Shown piece after piece: positions 18,109 to 26,789 of a stretch of DNA of 34,937 bases. How positions within the stretch are numbered: the stretch's first letter is position 1; each line of letters begins with the position of its first letter. Source of the stretch: Thiomicrospira sp. (GTDB lineage: Bacteria; Pseudomonadota; Gammaproteobacteria; Thiomicrospirales; Thiomicrospiraceae); NCBI GenBank assembly GCA_030826915.1, contig JAUUDE010000055.1:1-34937 (forward strand). Reading direction: 5' to 3'. A model generated the notes under the pieces. It saw only the letters and a list, made by a program, of their open reading frames with translations. It ran no database searches and was not told the origin of the DNA. The position numbers and the translations under genes are program-made.

Positions 18109-18942
18109 ATGAAATTATGTGGATTTGATGTTGGTATTGACCAACCGTTTTTCCTAATTGCAGGCCCATGTGTGATTGAGTCTGAACAACTTGCTATCGA
18201 TACAGCAGGCCAGCTAAAAGAGATGACCGATTCTTTAGGGATTCCTTTTATCTATAAGTCGTCTTACGATAAAGCTAATCGCTCATCTACCAAAAGTTTC
18301 AGAGGGTTAGGTGTTGAAGAAGGTCTACGTATTTTACAAAAAGTAAAAGATGAGATTGGCGTTCCTGTTTTAACGGACGTGCATGAAGACACGCCGCTTG
18401 AAGAAGTAGCATCAGTGGTTGATGTTATGCAAACGCCTGCATTTTTAGTGCGTCAAACTAACTTTATTCAAAACGTCTGTCGTCAAGGAGTTCCTGTCAA
18501 TATCAAAAAAGGGCAGTTTCAAGCACCTTGGGATATGGATCAGGTTGTGGCCAAGGCGCATGAGGTAGGTAACGAAAACATTATGGTGTGTGATCGTGGA
18601 ACCTCTTTTGGTTATAACACTTTAGTATCTGATATGAGAGGTTTAGCCTCAATGCGATCAACTGGTTGTCCAGTTGTGTTTGATGCAACGCACTCTGTTC
18701 AACAGCCTGGTGGGCAAGGCACCACTTCTGGTGGTCAAAGAGAGATGGTACCTGTTCTAGCTAGATCGGCTATTGCAGCGGGTGTTTCTGGTGTTTTCAT
18801 GGAAACTCATCCAAACCCAGAAAAAGCATTAAGTGATGGCCCGAATATGTGGCCAATTGGAAATCTTAAGCCGTTGTTAGAAACGCTTAAAATGCTGGAT
18901 GATACCGTTAAAAAACAGGGCTTTATTGAAGATACATTATAA
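18109..18942 (+). CDS. kdsA: 3-deoxy-8-phosphooctulonate (KDO-8-P) synthase
   Basis: KdsA condenses phosphoenolpyruvate with arabinose-5-phosphate to KDO-8-phosphate, the precursor of the sugar that links lipid A to the LPS core. The 277 residues (E. coli: 284) form a TIM barrel with [34 protein letters not shown]-type active-site segment [31 protein letters not shown] and [12 protein letters not shown]. The NIKKGQF segment without a metal-binding Cys near the N-terminal barrel strand suggests the metal-independent class, but this is tentative. It is translationally close to pyrG (5 nt), and its ribosome site AAAAGG overlaps the pyrG stop region. eno follows after 99 bases, the common pyrG-kdsA-eno-ftsB order. 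Confidence 0.96.
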   Translation: MKLCGFDVGIDQPFFLIAGPCVIESEQLAIDTAGQLKEMTDSLGIPFIYKSSYDKANRSSTKSFRGLGVEEGLRILQKVKDEIGVPVLTDVHEDTPLEEVASVVDVMQTPAFLVRQTNFIQNVCRQGVPVNIKKGQFQAPWDMDQVVAKAHEVGNENIMVCDRGTSFGYNTLVSDMRGLASMRSTGCPVVFDATHSVQQPGGQGTTSGGQREMVPVLARSAIAAGVSGVFMETHPNPEKALSDGPNMWPIGNLKPLLETLKMLDDTVKKQGFIEDTL

Positions 18943-19014
18943 TTTAACGGCCTTTTGGTGAAAAATGTCATTTAAGAGTCATATAGGTTGTTTAAAATTA
19001 CCCAGATTAAATAA

Positions 19015-20322
<1,308 letters not shown>

Positions 20323-20333
20323 TTTAAAGTTAG

Positions 20334-20341
20334 CAGGCCTG
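20334..20341. repeat. CAGGCCTG octamer copy 4 (intergenic)
   Basis: Within the perfect ten-base palindrome GCAGGCCTGC (20333-20342) between eno and ftsB. It is the only copy outside a coding region, and it overlaps the ftsB ribosome-binding region. Confidence 0.7.
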
Positions 20342-20345
20342 CAAT

Positions 20346-20699
20346 GTGAAAAAACTCTATCTTGCATTAGCTATCCTGATTGTAATTTTACAAGCTCGTT
20401 TATTGTCCTCCGAAGGAGGGCTCGGCGAGCTTTTTTCGTTACAGGAGCAGCTAAAAATACAAGAACACGCTTTGGAGCAGCAGCGTTTGTTAAATATTAA
20501 ACTTGCTGAAGAGGTTAAGTCTTTGCAAACCAATCCTCAATCAATTGAAACATTGGCCAGACAAACATTGGGTATGGTTAAAGAGGATGAGGTATTTATT
20601 CAAGTTATTGAGTTAAAGTCAGAACAACCTGCTGTTTTAGAGGATGGACTGAACGATAATGAAGGGAGTATTTCAGAGTCGAATCAGACAAGCCAGTAG
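20346..20699 (+). CDS. ftsB: Cell division protein FtsB
   Basis: FtsB is a single-pass divisome protein that forms a complex with FtsQ and FtsL and helps activate septal peptidoglycan synthesis. The 117 residues (E. coli: 103) begin with a short cytoplasmic end and one transmembrane helix (LYLALAILIVILQARLL, about 4-20). A periplasmic coiled coil with Leu/Gln heptads follows (about 32-62), then SIETLARQTLGMVKEDEVFIQVI, the FtsB C-terminal signature. The tail is acidic and longer than usual. The start is GTG at 20346. Codons 21-31 contain an unusual GC-rich double hairpin with six Ts (20407-20436). It follows eno by 23 bases, the usual order. Confidence 0.93.
   Translation: MKKLYLALAILIVILQARLLSSEGGLGELFSLQEQLKIQEHALEQQRLLNIKLAEEVKSLQTNPQSIETLARQTLGMVKEDEVFIQVIELKSEQPAVLEDGLNDNEGSISESNQTSQ
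20407..20436 (+). terminator. Terminator-like double hairpin inside ftsB coding sequence
   Basis: CCTCC-GAA-GGAGG (20407-20419) is followed at once by GCTC-GGC-GAGC and six T (20420-20436), the layout of an intrinsic terminator with a short stem. It lies about 60 bases after the ftsB start. The codons here (TCC TCC GGA GGG CTC GGC) are unusually GC-rich for the region, so the base sequence itself may be selected. Confidence 0.4.
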
Positions 20700-20763
20700 T
20701 CTTTGTCTATTGCTGAAAACACTGAATTAACAATAGGTTAAGATCTGGTTTGAATACTTGTTG

Positions 20764-21327
20764 TTAATGAGATTTAAGAAAGATATTTACCGCACCTGTA
20801 CCACCGTCTTTTTCTGGTGTACTGCTAAAAGCCAAAACAAGTTTTGTTTGTCTTAAAATCTGGTTTACTAGGTTTTTTAATGCGGGGTAGCTATCATCTG
20901 AGTTGTAGCCTTTGCCATGAATAATTCTAATGTAGCGAAAATATTCTTGGTATGCACGGTGAATGAAATCTAAGCTTTCAATTTCGGCTTGGTCAATGGT
21001 TAGACCGTGTAAATCTAAAACAGCTTGAACTGTAAAGTCGCCTTTCTTTAATTTTGATAACTCTTGTAATCGAATACCTTTTTGATGGTAAAACAAGCTT
21101 TCAAAAGTTGTGACTTTTGTTACATGTTTAGCTTTGTCTAGCTTATGTGGATTATCAGTTTCTAAGCTTGTTTTATATACTTTTTGCTTACGTTTGACTC
21201 GCTTGATAACTTCTTTCTGGGTATGACTTACCTTGCCTTGGTTGTATAAAGGTTGTTTTGTTGTCTCATTTAATGGTGTAACATCTTGCATTGCTTCAAG
21301 AAATAGAGAATTATCTTCTTCTGACAT
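20764..21327 (-). CDS. Smr-domain nuclease-like protein (SmrA/SmrB type)
   Basis: The 187-residue protein ends in an Smr domain (about 100-187) with both signature motifs: the DxHG motif as DLHGLT and the HGxG loop as HGKGYNSD. Smr proteins include the E. coli SmrB endonuclease, which cuts mRNA between collided ribosomes, and MutS2 nicking domains. The N-terminal half is basic and Lys-rich (KRVKRKQKVYK), likely nucleic-acid or ribosome contact, and lacks MutS features. In several gammaproteobacteria an smr gene sits near pcm/surE. Whether this is SmrA or SmrB cannot be settled from sequence alone. It is divergent from surE with 99 bases between them, and convergent with ftsB. Confidence 0.88.
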   Translation of the reverse strand: MSEEDNSLFLEAMQDVTPLNETTKQPLYNQGKVSHTQKEVIKRVKRKQKVYKTSLETDNPHKLDKAKHVTKVTTFESLFYHQKGIRLQELSKLKKGDFTVQAVLDLHGLTIDQAEIESLDFIHRAYQEYFRYIRIIHGKGYNSDDSYPALKNLVNQILRQTKLVLAFSSTPEKDGGTGAVNIFLKSH

Positions 21328-21426
21328 GGTTCAAGCTATATAATTTGTGGGTTTGTTTTATTTCTAAACTTTGCTAAAGGTATTTAGTCGACTATTTAGC
21401 GCTTTCTAACTTTTAAGGTATTGTAC

Positions 21427-22200
21427 ATGATGAAAATCTTACTCTCTAATGATGATGGGTATTTTGCACCAGGTATTCAAACCGTTTTTCACTCTTTACG
21501 TCAAAATCTAGCATTTACACGTTTAGACATTATGGCACCTGAAAGAAATAGAAGTGCAGCCAGTAATTCATTGACGCTTTTAGAGCCTCTGCGTATGAAT
21601 TTACACACAAGTCTTAGTGAAGATCCACGCTGTCATGTTTATAGTGTTAATGGCACACCAACAGATTGTGTTCATCTAGGCATGAACGGTGGGTTAGATT
21701 ATCAACCAGATATTGTTGTCTCGGGGATTAATGCGGGTGCGAATATGGGAGACGATGTTCTTTATTCAGGTACGGTTGCAGCTGCTACAGAAGGGCGTTT
21801 TTTAGGAAAACCATCTATTGCGATTTCATTATGTGGAGATCAGTTTTTTGAAACGGCCGCTGATGTTTTGCTCAAGTTTCTGAATGATATGCCCAAACTT
21901 AACCTTACTACAGATACCATTATTAATATCAATGTTCCAGATATTCCATTAGAAGATTTAAAGGGTATTAAAATTACTCGTCTTGGAAGGCGTCATATTT
22001 CTGAACCCGTTGTTAAAGAAAATGACCCTCGCGGCCTGCCTATTTATTGGATAGGCCCTGCTGGAGAAGCCGCTGATGCCGGTGAAGGAACGGATTTTTA
22101 TGCCGTTGAACAAGGCTATGCTTCTATAACACCGCTCAAAATTGATTTAAGTCACTATGAGATGATGGAAACCCTCCAAAACTGGGAAAAAGGTTTGTAA
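21427..22200 (+). CDS. surE: 5'/3'-nucleotidase SurE
   Basis: SurE is a metal-dependent phosphatase that removes 5'- or 3'-phosphate from nucleoside monophosphates and is linked to stationary-phase survival. The 257 residues (E. coli: 253) carry the acidic metal site LLSNDDGYFAPGI at the N-terminus, NGTPTDCVHLG, and VSGINAGANMGDDVLYSGTVAAATEGR. Start: ATG at 21427, eight bases after AAGG (21415-21418). The adjoining ATG (21430) would be one residue shorter. A TTG at 21421 is unlikely. pcm follows after 59 bases, as in the classical surE-pcm-nlpD group. Confidence 0.96.
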   Translation: MMKILLSNDDGYFAPGIQTVFHSLRQNLAFTRLDIMAPERNRSAASNSLTLLEPLRMNLHTSLSEDPRCHVYSVNGTPTDCVHLGMNGGLDYQPDIVVSGINAGANMGDDVLYSGTVAAATEGRFLGKPSIAISLCGDQFFETAADVLLKFLNDMPKLNLTTDTIININVPDIPLEDLKGIKITRLGRRHISEPVVKENDPRGLPIYWIGPAGEAADAGEGTDFYAVEQGYASITPLKIDLSHYEMMETLQNWEKGL

Positions 22201-22259
22201 TTTGCCAAGCGTTCAAAGATTCTCACTTTATTTTTATCTATTATTGTTAGGACAAACTC

Positions 22260-22940
22260 GTGCAGTATCCTAATTCTGCTTTTGAAAGCTATCAAGGGCT
22301 TGGCATGACCTCACAGCGTACCCGTAACCGTTTGGTTGATCGGCTAAAGGAAAAGGGTGTGAATGATATGAATGTACTAGAAACGATGCGTATGGTTCCT
22401 AGGCATTTATTTCTAGATGAAGCTATGGCTTCACGTTCTTATGAAGATACAGCGTTGCCTATTGGCTATGGACAAACAATTTCTCAACCCTGGGTAGTGG
22501 CTAAAATGACACAATGGTTGATGGATTCATCACAACCGATTAAAAAAGTGCTTGAAATTGGTACAGGTTCTGGATATCAAACCGCTATTTTGTCATTATT
22601 AGTAGATGAAGTTTATAGCGTTGAGCGTATTCAGCCACTCTCTGAGCGAGCTGAAAAAAACCTTAATAAGCTTGAATTAAATAATATCCATTTTTCTTTA
22701 AGTGACGGACATTGGGGATGGCCTGATAAAGCGCCATTTGATGCTATAATTTCTGCCGCTTCGCCAGCTGAATTACCACAAGAATTGCTCAATCAACTTA
22801 AAGTTGGAGGCCGTCTTGTTATGCCAATTGGTGAATCGGAACAGTTGTTGTATGGCTATAAAAAAACATCAAATGGTGTGCTTAAAACTTGTTTAGGAGA
22901 GGTTATGTTTGTACCAATGAAAGCTGGAGTGGAAGCTTGA
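22260..22940 (+). CDS. pcm: Protein-L-isoaspartate O-methyltransferase
   Basis: PCM methylates the abnormal L-isoaspartyl residues of aged proteins from S-adenosylmethionine, starting their repair. At 226 residues it is slightly longer than E. coli Pcm (208). Visible marks are MRMVPRHLFLDEAM, YGQTISQPWVVAKMTQWL, the SAM-binding motif VLEIGTGSGYQTAIL and GGRLVMPIG. The GTG at 22260 has AGGA at 22249-22252, seven bases upstream, which decides the start. Its TGA (22938-22940) overlaps the next gene's TTG, giving a TTGA overlap typical of translational coupling. Confidence 0.95.
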   Translation: MQYPNSAFESYQGLGMTSQRTRNRLVDRLKEKGVNDMNVLETMRMVPRHLFLDEAMASRSYEDTALPIGYGQTISQPWVVAKMTQWLMDSSQPIKKVLEIGTGSGYQTAILSLLVDEVYSVERIQPLSERAEKNLNKLELNNIHFSLSDGHWGWPDKAPFDAIISAASPAELPQELLNQLKVGGRLVMPIGESEQLLYGYKKTSNGVLKTCLGEVMFVPMKAGVEA

Positions 22941-23524
22941 AAATTTTTACTACTTTATATGATAAAGCCTTGCTTTGGTCTAAGCATGAAAAGGCATCAC
23001 GTTACCTTTGCGGGTTAAGTTTTGCAGAGTCTTCATTTTTTCCGATACCACCGGATGTTATGCTTATGCCTATGAGTTTGGCACAGCCTAACAAAGCGTT
23101 TTATTATGCATGGTTAACTACTGTGTTTTCTATACTTGGCGGGATTCTAGGTTACGCAATTGGTTATTGGGCAATGGACTTATTAATGCCTCTTATTGAA
23201 TCGCTTGGTTACCAATCTAAAATAGAAAAAGTGAATGGTTGGTTTGCTGAATATGGTGTCTGGATCGTTTTTGTCGCAGGTTTTAGTCCAGTTCCGTATA
23301 AATTATTTACCATTACGGCAGGTGCAAGTGCAATGGCTTTCTTGCCATTTGTCATTGCTTCATTTATTGGCCGTGGTGCGAGGTTTTTCTTGGTTGCAGG
23401 ATTGATGCGTTTTGGCGGTCAGAAATTTGAATCAAGTATCCGAAAATGGGTTGACTGGATTGGATGGGGCTTAGTAATATTGATTTTAATGTATATTGGT
23501 TACAAAATGCTGAGTTCTCATTAG
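22937..23524 (+). CDS. YqaA-family (DedA-like, VTT-domain) membrane protein
   Basis: The protein has several membrane segments (about AFYYAWLTTVFSILGGILGYA, VWIVFVAGFSPVPYKLFTI, LPFVIASFIGRGARFFLVAG and WIGWGLVILILMYIGY) and the VTT-type motif GFSPVPYKLFTITAGA. It belongs to the YqaA branch of the DedA superfamily, which includes lipid flippases and transporters, but its substrate is not known. The start is taken as TTG at 22937, preceded by GGAG/GGAA at 22926-22934 and overlapping the pcm stop; this gives 195 aa. Reading further back in frame to 22889 would lie wholly inside pcm. It is frequently found next to pcm and nlpD in gammaproteobacteria. Confidence 0.85.
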   Translation: MKIFTTLYDKALLWSKHEKASRYLCGLSFAESSFFPIPPDVMLMPMSLAQPNKAFYYAWLTTVFSILGGILGYAIGYWAMDLLMPLIESLGYQSKIEKVNGWFAEYGVWIVFVAGFSPVPYKLFTITAGASAMAFLPFVIASFIGRGARFFLVAGLMRFGGQKFESSIRKWVDWIGWGLVILILMYIGYKMLSSH

Positions 23525-23546
23525 GTGTAAATAGTTGATACTAAAT

Positions 23547-23810
23547 AGTCGACTCTGAATAACTACTTTAAAATTATGTGGGACGTTTAAGTAGGTAGGC
23601 TTTAGGCGTGGATCGCAGGTAAGGGTTGTATCCTTGCCAAGATTCACAACAACGAGCATGCCTGCTTAAACGCCCACCCGAAGGGGCTGCGCCAGTTTTC
23701 CCTCAACTCCGTTAGAATTTCTTATGTTATCTAGATAGCACTTTAAAATTCTGCCTTGTTGAGGAAAAGCTGGCTTTGCCATAATTTAAACTAGTTATTT
23801 AGAGTCGACT
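23547..23810. mobile_element. MITE-like nested inverted-repeat element
   Basis: The 264-base gap between yqaA and nlpD is bounded by near-perfect inverted ends of about 31-32 bases. The left end is 23547-23578 (starting AGTCGACTCTGAATAACTA). The right end is 23780-23810, whose complement starts AGTCGACTCTAAATAACTA; the ends differ at two bases and one A. Inside are two further inverted pairs: GACGTTTAAG (near 23582) with CTTAAACGCC (near 23664), and 23691-23707 with 23758-23774 (15 of 17 complementary). It has no coding frame of note. This is the pattern of a non-autonomous MITE or a complex palindromic repeat. No clear target duplication is seen. Classification is inference. Confidence 0.55.
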
Positions 23811-23866
23811 AACTACCTTATAATTAATTCATCAGTCATTTTTAATTGGAATTTGATAAAAACACT

Positions 23867-24757
23867 ATGTTTGTTTCTTTAACTCGTTTTTCACGAATCG
23901 TTACTTTTATTTTGGTAGCTGGTTTTTTATCTTCGTGTTCATCTCCCTTGAAATACACTGAAAGAAATAAAAGTGGCAGCACAAGCAGTAGTAAGCCAAT
24001 AAAAACCGTAACAGGTAACCCATGTCGTTCACCTTATATCGTGAAGTCGGGTGATACCTTGAGCGAAATTGCATATCATTGTAAGGTTGATATGAAAGCC
24101 GTCGCTCGATTGAACCACCTTTTACCTCCTTATATTATTTACCTTAAACAAGAATTGGTTTTACCACTTTCTGCGGGTAGTGAAGAGCCTGTTAAACAGG
24201 TAAAAAAATCACCTAAAATCAAACAAGAAACCAGTAAAGGTGAAGTTTTAAAGGCTGGCAAAAAGACGGTAAATCCTCAGCCAATAAAAATAGTGCAGGT
24301 TAAGTCAAAACCTAAGGATGTGACCGCTAAAGCGATTTCTCGTCCTGCAGCAAATAAAGCGACTTCCAGATCAAAAAAGGTTAAGTCTAAAGCTTGGGTT
24401 TGGCCTATGCATAAAGGTGTTGCTTATAAATATCGTCGTGATAATGCAGGTTTATCAATATTAGAAGTTTATGGTGTACCGGGCCAAAAGGTGAGAGCAG
24501 TTGCCCCAGGAAAAGTGGTCTATGCTGGTAATGGAATTATTAATTATGGGTGGATGTTGGTGATTAAACATGCCAATGATTATATGTCGATTTATGCACA
24601 TAACAGTGCATTGTTAGTCAATAAAGGTGATGAAGTTAAAGCGGGGCAAGATATTGCAACTTTGGGTGCAACTGGCAATACAAAACGGCCTAAGTTGTAT
24701 TTAGAAGCCCGTTATCAAGGACGAAAAATTGATATTAAAAAAATGTTAAAACGCTAA
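23867..24757 (+). CDS. nlpD: NlpD-type lipoprotein, LysM plus degenerate M23 (LytM) domain
   Basis: NlpD and EnvC are divisome factors that switch on the periplasmic amidases that split septal peptidoglycan. The protein has a lipoprotein signal with lipobox LSSC (Cys24) and one LysM domain (about 57-100, YIVKSGDTLSEIAYHCKVDMK). A basic Lys/Pro-rich linker follows, then a LytM domain (about 180-296, WVWPMHKGVAYKY...YAHNSALLVNKGDEVKAGQDIA). The catalytic His/Asp residues of M23 peptidases are missing, and the usual final H-x-H is replaced by YLEARY. This is the degenerate, amidase-activating type. The ATG at 23867 is preferred; a TTG at 23846 would add seven residues without a signal benefit. 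rpoS is not next. Confidence 0.93.
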   Translation: MFVSLTRFSRIVTFILVAGFLSSCSSPLKYTERNKSGSTSSSKPIKTVTGNPCRSPYIVKSGDTLSEIAYHCKVDMKAVARLNHLLPPYIIYLKQELVLPLSAGSEEPVKQVKKSPKIKQETSKGEVLKAGKKTVNPQPIKIVQVKSKPKDVTAKAISRPAANKATSRSKKVKSKAWVWPMHKGVAYKYRRDNAGLSILEVYGVPGQKVRAVAPGKVVYAGNGIINYGWMLVIKHANDYMSIYAHNSALLVNKGDEVKAGQDIATLGATGNTKRPKLYLEARYQGRKIDIKKMLKR

Positions 24758-24794
24758 AATTAATTTAAAAAAATCAAAGATTTATCATGATTAT

Positions 24795-24822
24795 AAAAAA
24801 CAGGCTTTAAGCCTGTTTTTTT
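24795..24822. terminator. Bidirectional terminator after nlpD
   Basis: ACAGGC (24800-24805) pairs with GCCTGT (24811-24816) around TTTAA, with an A-run before and a T-run after. It lies 38 bases after the nlpD stop and also ends the convergent Mth938-domain gene. Confidence 0.88.
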
Positions 24823-24841
24823 CATCTTGTACAAAATAAAT

Positions 24842-25219
24842 TTAAGCTTGATTTATGATTAGAGCTAGAACGATCTCTCTATCTTCAGTGGTTAATACAT
24901 TGTAAGTACGACAAGCGGCATCATTTGCCATTACCTCTAAGCCAACGCCTTTGTGCGCGCAATATGCAAACAACTTTGGCTCAGGAAAATGCTGTGTTTC
25001 GCCAGTTCCTAAAATAATTACTTCAGGCTTCTCATTTAGCAGTTCGTCTAATAATTCGGCACTTAAGGCGTCAATGGATTTACAAGGCCAATCACTTTCA
25101 GTCTTCGTTTGGGTAATGTAACAACTCTGATCAAAAGAAAGGTTGTTAACAATAACCAGGCCTGGTTCATATTTTTTTACAGCGTAGATGTTAGAATCTC
25201 GGTGTTCAGTAAACTTCAT
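24842..25219 (-). CDS. Mth938-domain (DUF498) protein
   Basis: This 125-residue cytosolic protein belongs to the Mth938/DUF498 family, whose eukaryotic relative NDUFAF3 helps assemble complex I. Typical parts are GLVIVNNLSFDQSCYIT near residues 20-36, the ALSAELLDELL helix and the EVIILGTGETQHFP glycine-rich strand, with GVGLEVMANDAACRTYNVLTTEDREIVLALI at the end. The biochemical function in bacteria is not established. It contains a CCAGGCCTGG palindrome (octamer at 25157-25164). It converges on nlpD over a shared terminator and diverges from alaC. The start at 25219 follows AAA-rich sequence with little Shine-Dalgarno. Confidence 0.85.
   Translation of the reverse strand: MKFTEHRDSNIYAVKKYEPGLVIVNNLSFDQSCYITQTKTESDWPCKSIDALSAELLDELLNEKPEVIILGTGETQHFPEPKLFAYCAHKGVGLEVMANDAACRTYNVLTTEDREIVLALIINQA
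25157..25164. repeat. CAGGCCTG octamer copy 5
   Basis: Inside the reverse-strand Mth938-domain gene, in the ten-base palindrome CCAGGCCTGG. Read as CCA-GGC-CTG (Pro-Gly-Leu) in the gene, the same frame as copy 2 although the gene lies on the other strand. Confidence 0.7.
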
Positions 25220-25549
25220 TTTTAGTTTGTCCTATCAGGTTTTATGTAATTATATCGAATTGTGAATGAAAAGATTTTGTTGAAATTTTTTTCTGTTTTA
25301 TGAATCTTGATTAAAACGCTTTCGTTAGAGTTTTCAAATTACATAAAATATTGTTTTAAAATCCCTTGTGGTGGTGATTTAAGCGTGATTTTCAATTGAC
25401 GAAAAAAATGGATGCTGTATCATTATTCCTTTAATTATTTCCCTCTCAGAATCTGATAATAACAGCAATTTAATTGCAAGAATTTACGACTACTCTGGTT
25501 CTTTTCATATTGACGGACTGACTGAGACAGTGATAGAAGGCATACTTTC
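25220..25549. other. Divergent intergenic region, 330 bases
   Basis: Holds the alaC promoter (25396-25423) and, presumably, that of the reverse Mth938-domain gene. There is no leader peptide: I see no ATG between the alaC promoter and its start. A small dyad GCAATT-TAATTGC lies at 25465-25477. Otherwise it is AT-rich with no feature that I can support. Confidence 0.6.
25396..25423 (+). promoter_or_regulatory. Sigma-70-type promoter of alaC
   Basis: TTGACG (25396-25401) and TATCAT (25418-25423) are separated by 16 bases. They match consensus at five of six bases each. The leader would be about 120 nt. Confidence 0.6.
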
Positions 25550-26746
25550 GTGGCAGATGATTTTCAAAGAATAAATAGACTACCTCCATATGTTTTTAAT
25601 ATTGTGGGCGAGCTTAAAGCAGAAGCACGTCGCAAAGGTGAAGACATTATTGATTTTGGGATGGGAAACCCTGACCAAGATACACCAAAACATATTGTTG
25701 ATAAGTTAATTGAGGTGGTTCAGCGAGAAGGTACTCACCGTTATTCTGTTTCTCAAGGTATACCACGTTTACGTAAAGCAATTTGTACTTGGTATAAAAA
25801 TAAATTTGATGTTGCACTGGATTACGAAACTGAAGCGGTTGTAACGATTGGTTCTAAAGAAGGTTTGGCTCACTTAGCGTTGGCTACTGTAGATAAAGGT
25901 GATACGGTTTTAGTTCCAAATCCTGCTTACCCAATTCACCCTTATGGTTTTGTTATAGCGGGTGCGGATGTGCGTCATGTTCAGATGACTCCAGATGTGG
26001 ATTTCTTTGAAGAGCTTGAAAAAGCGATTAAAGAGTCTTGGCCAAAACCCAAAATGTTGGTTTTAAACTTTCCAGGAAACCCAACCACGCAAACGGTTGA
26101 ATTAGAGTTTTTTGAAAAAGTTATTGCGATTGCCAAAGAACATAATATTTGGGTTATCCACGATTTGGCTTATGCTGATATTGTTTTTGATGGATACAAA
26201 GCACCGTCAATTATGCAAGTAGAGGGTGCTAAAGATATTGCCGTTGAGTTCTATACATTATCAAAAAGTTACAATATGCCAGGTTGGCGTGTTGGTTTTA
26301 TGGTGGGTAATCCTACGCTTGTTAATGCCCTGAAGCGCATGAAATCTTATTTGGATTATGGAACATTTACACCCATCCAGGTTGCAGCAATTGCGGCTTT
26401 AGAAGGTCCGCAAGACTGTGTTCAAGAAATTTCGGATATGTATAAATTACGCCGTGATGTTCTTTGTAATGGTTTAAATGCGATTGGCTGGCCTGTTGAA
26501 CCACCAAAAGCGACAATGTTTGTTTGGGCTCCAATTCCTGAAGAGTATAAAGATATGGGGTCAATAGAGTTTTCTAAGAAATTGCTTAAAGACGCTAAAG
26601 TCGCTGTTTCACCTGGTATTGGCTTTGGTGACTATGGTGATGACCATGTCCGTTTTGGTCTTATTGAAAATGAACATAGAACGCGTCAAGCTATTCGCGG
26701 TATCCGCGATATGTTCAGAAAAGACGGCTTGATTTCACAAGATTAA
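25550..26746 (+). CDS. alaC: Pyridoxal-phosphate aminotransferase AlaC (glutamate-pyruvate type)
   Basis: A fold-type I aminotransferase of 398 residues. It carries the AlaC/YfdZ opening [21 protein letters not shown], the sugar-binding GNPDQDTP region, [20 protein letters not shown] (Asn contacts PLP), [12 protein letters not shown] (Asp on the pyridine N) and [15 protein letters not shown], where the Lys forms the internal aldimine. AlaC makes alanine from pyruvate and glutamate; related enzymes act as DapC in lysine synthesis, so a dual role is possible. The GTG at 25550 has GAAGG nine bases upstream. It is followed after 43 bases by hom, a common arrangement in beta- and gammaproteobacteria linking the alanine and aspartate-derived amino acid families. 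Confidence 0.92.
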   Translation: MADDFQRINRLPPYVFNIVGELKAEARRKGEDIIDFGMGNPDQDTPKHIVDKLIEVVQREGTHRYSVSQGIPRLRKAICTWYKNKFDVALDYETEAVVTIGSKEGLAHLALATVDKGDTVLVPNPAYPIHPYGFVIAGADVRHVQMTPDVDFFEELEKAIKESWPKPKMLVLNFPGNPTTQTVELEFFEKVIAIAKEHNIWVIHDLAYADIVFDGYKAPSIMQVEGAKDIAVEFYTLSKSYNMPGWRVGFMVGNPTLVNALKRMKSYLDYGTFTPIQVAAIAALEGPQDCVQEISDMYKLRRDVLCNGLNAIGWPVEPPKATMFVWAPIPEEYKDMGSIEFSKKLLKDAKVAVSPGIGFGDYGDDHVRFGLIENEHRTRQAIRGIRDMFRKDGLISQD

Positions 26747-26789
26747 TAACTCAAAAATACATAAGATAATCGTTAGGAAAGCAAATAGA

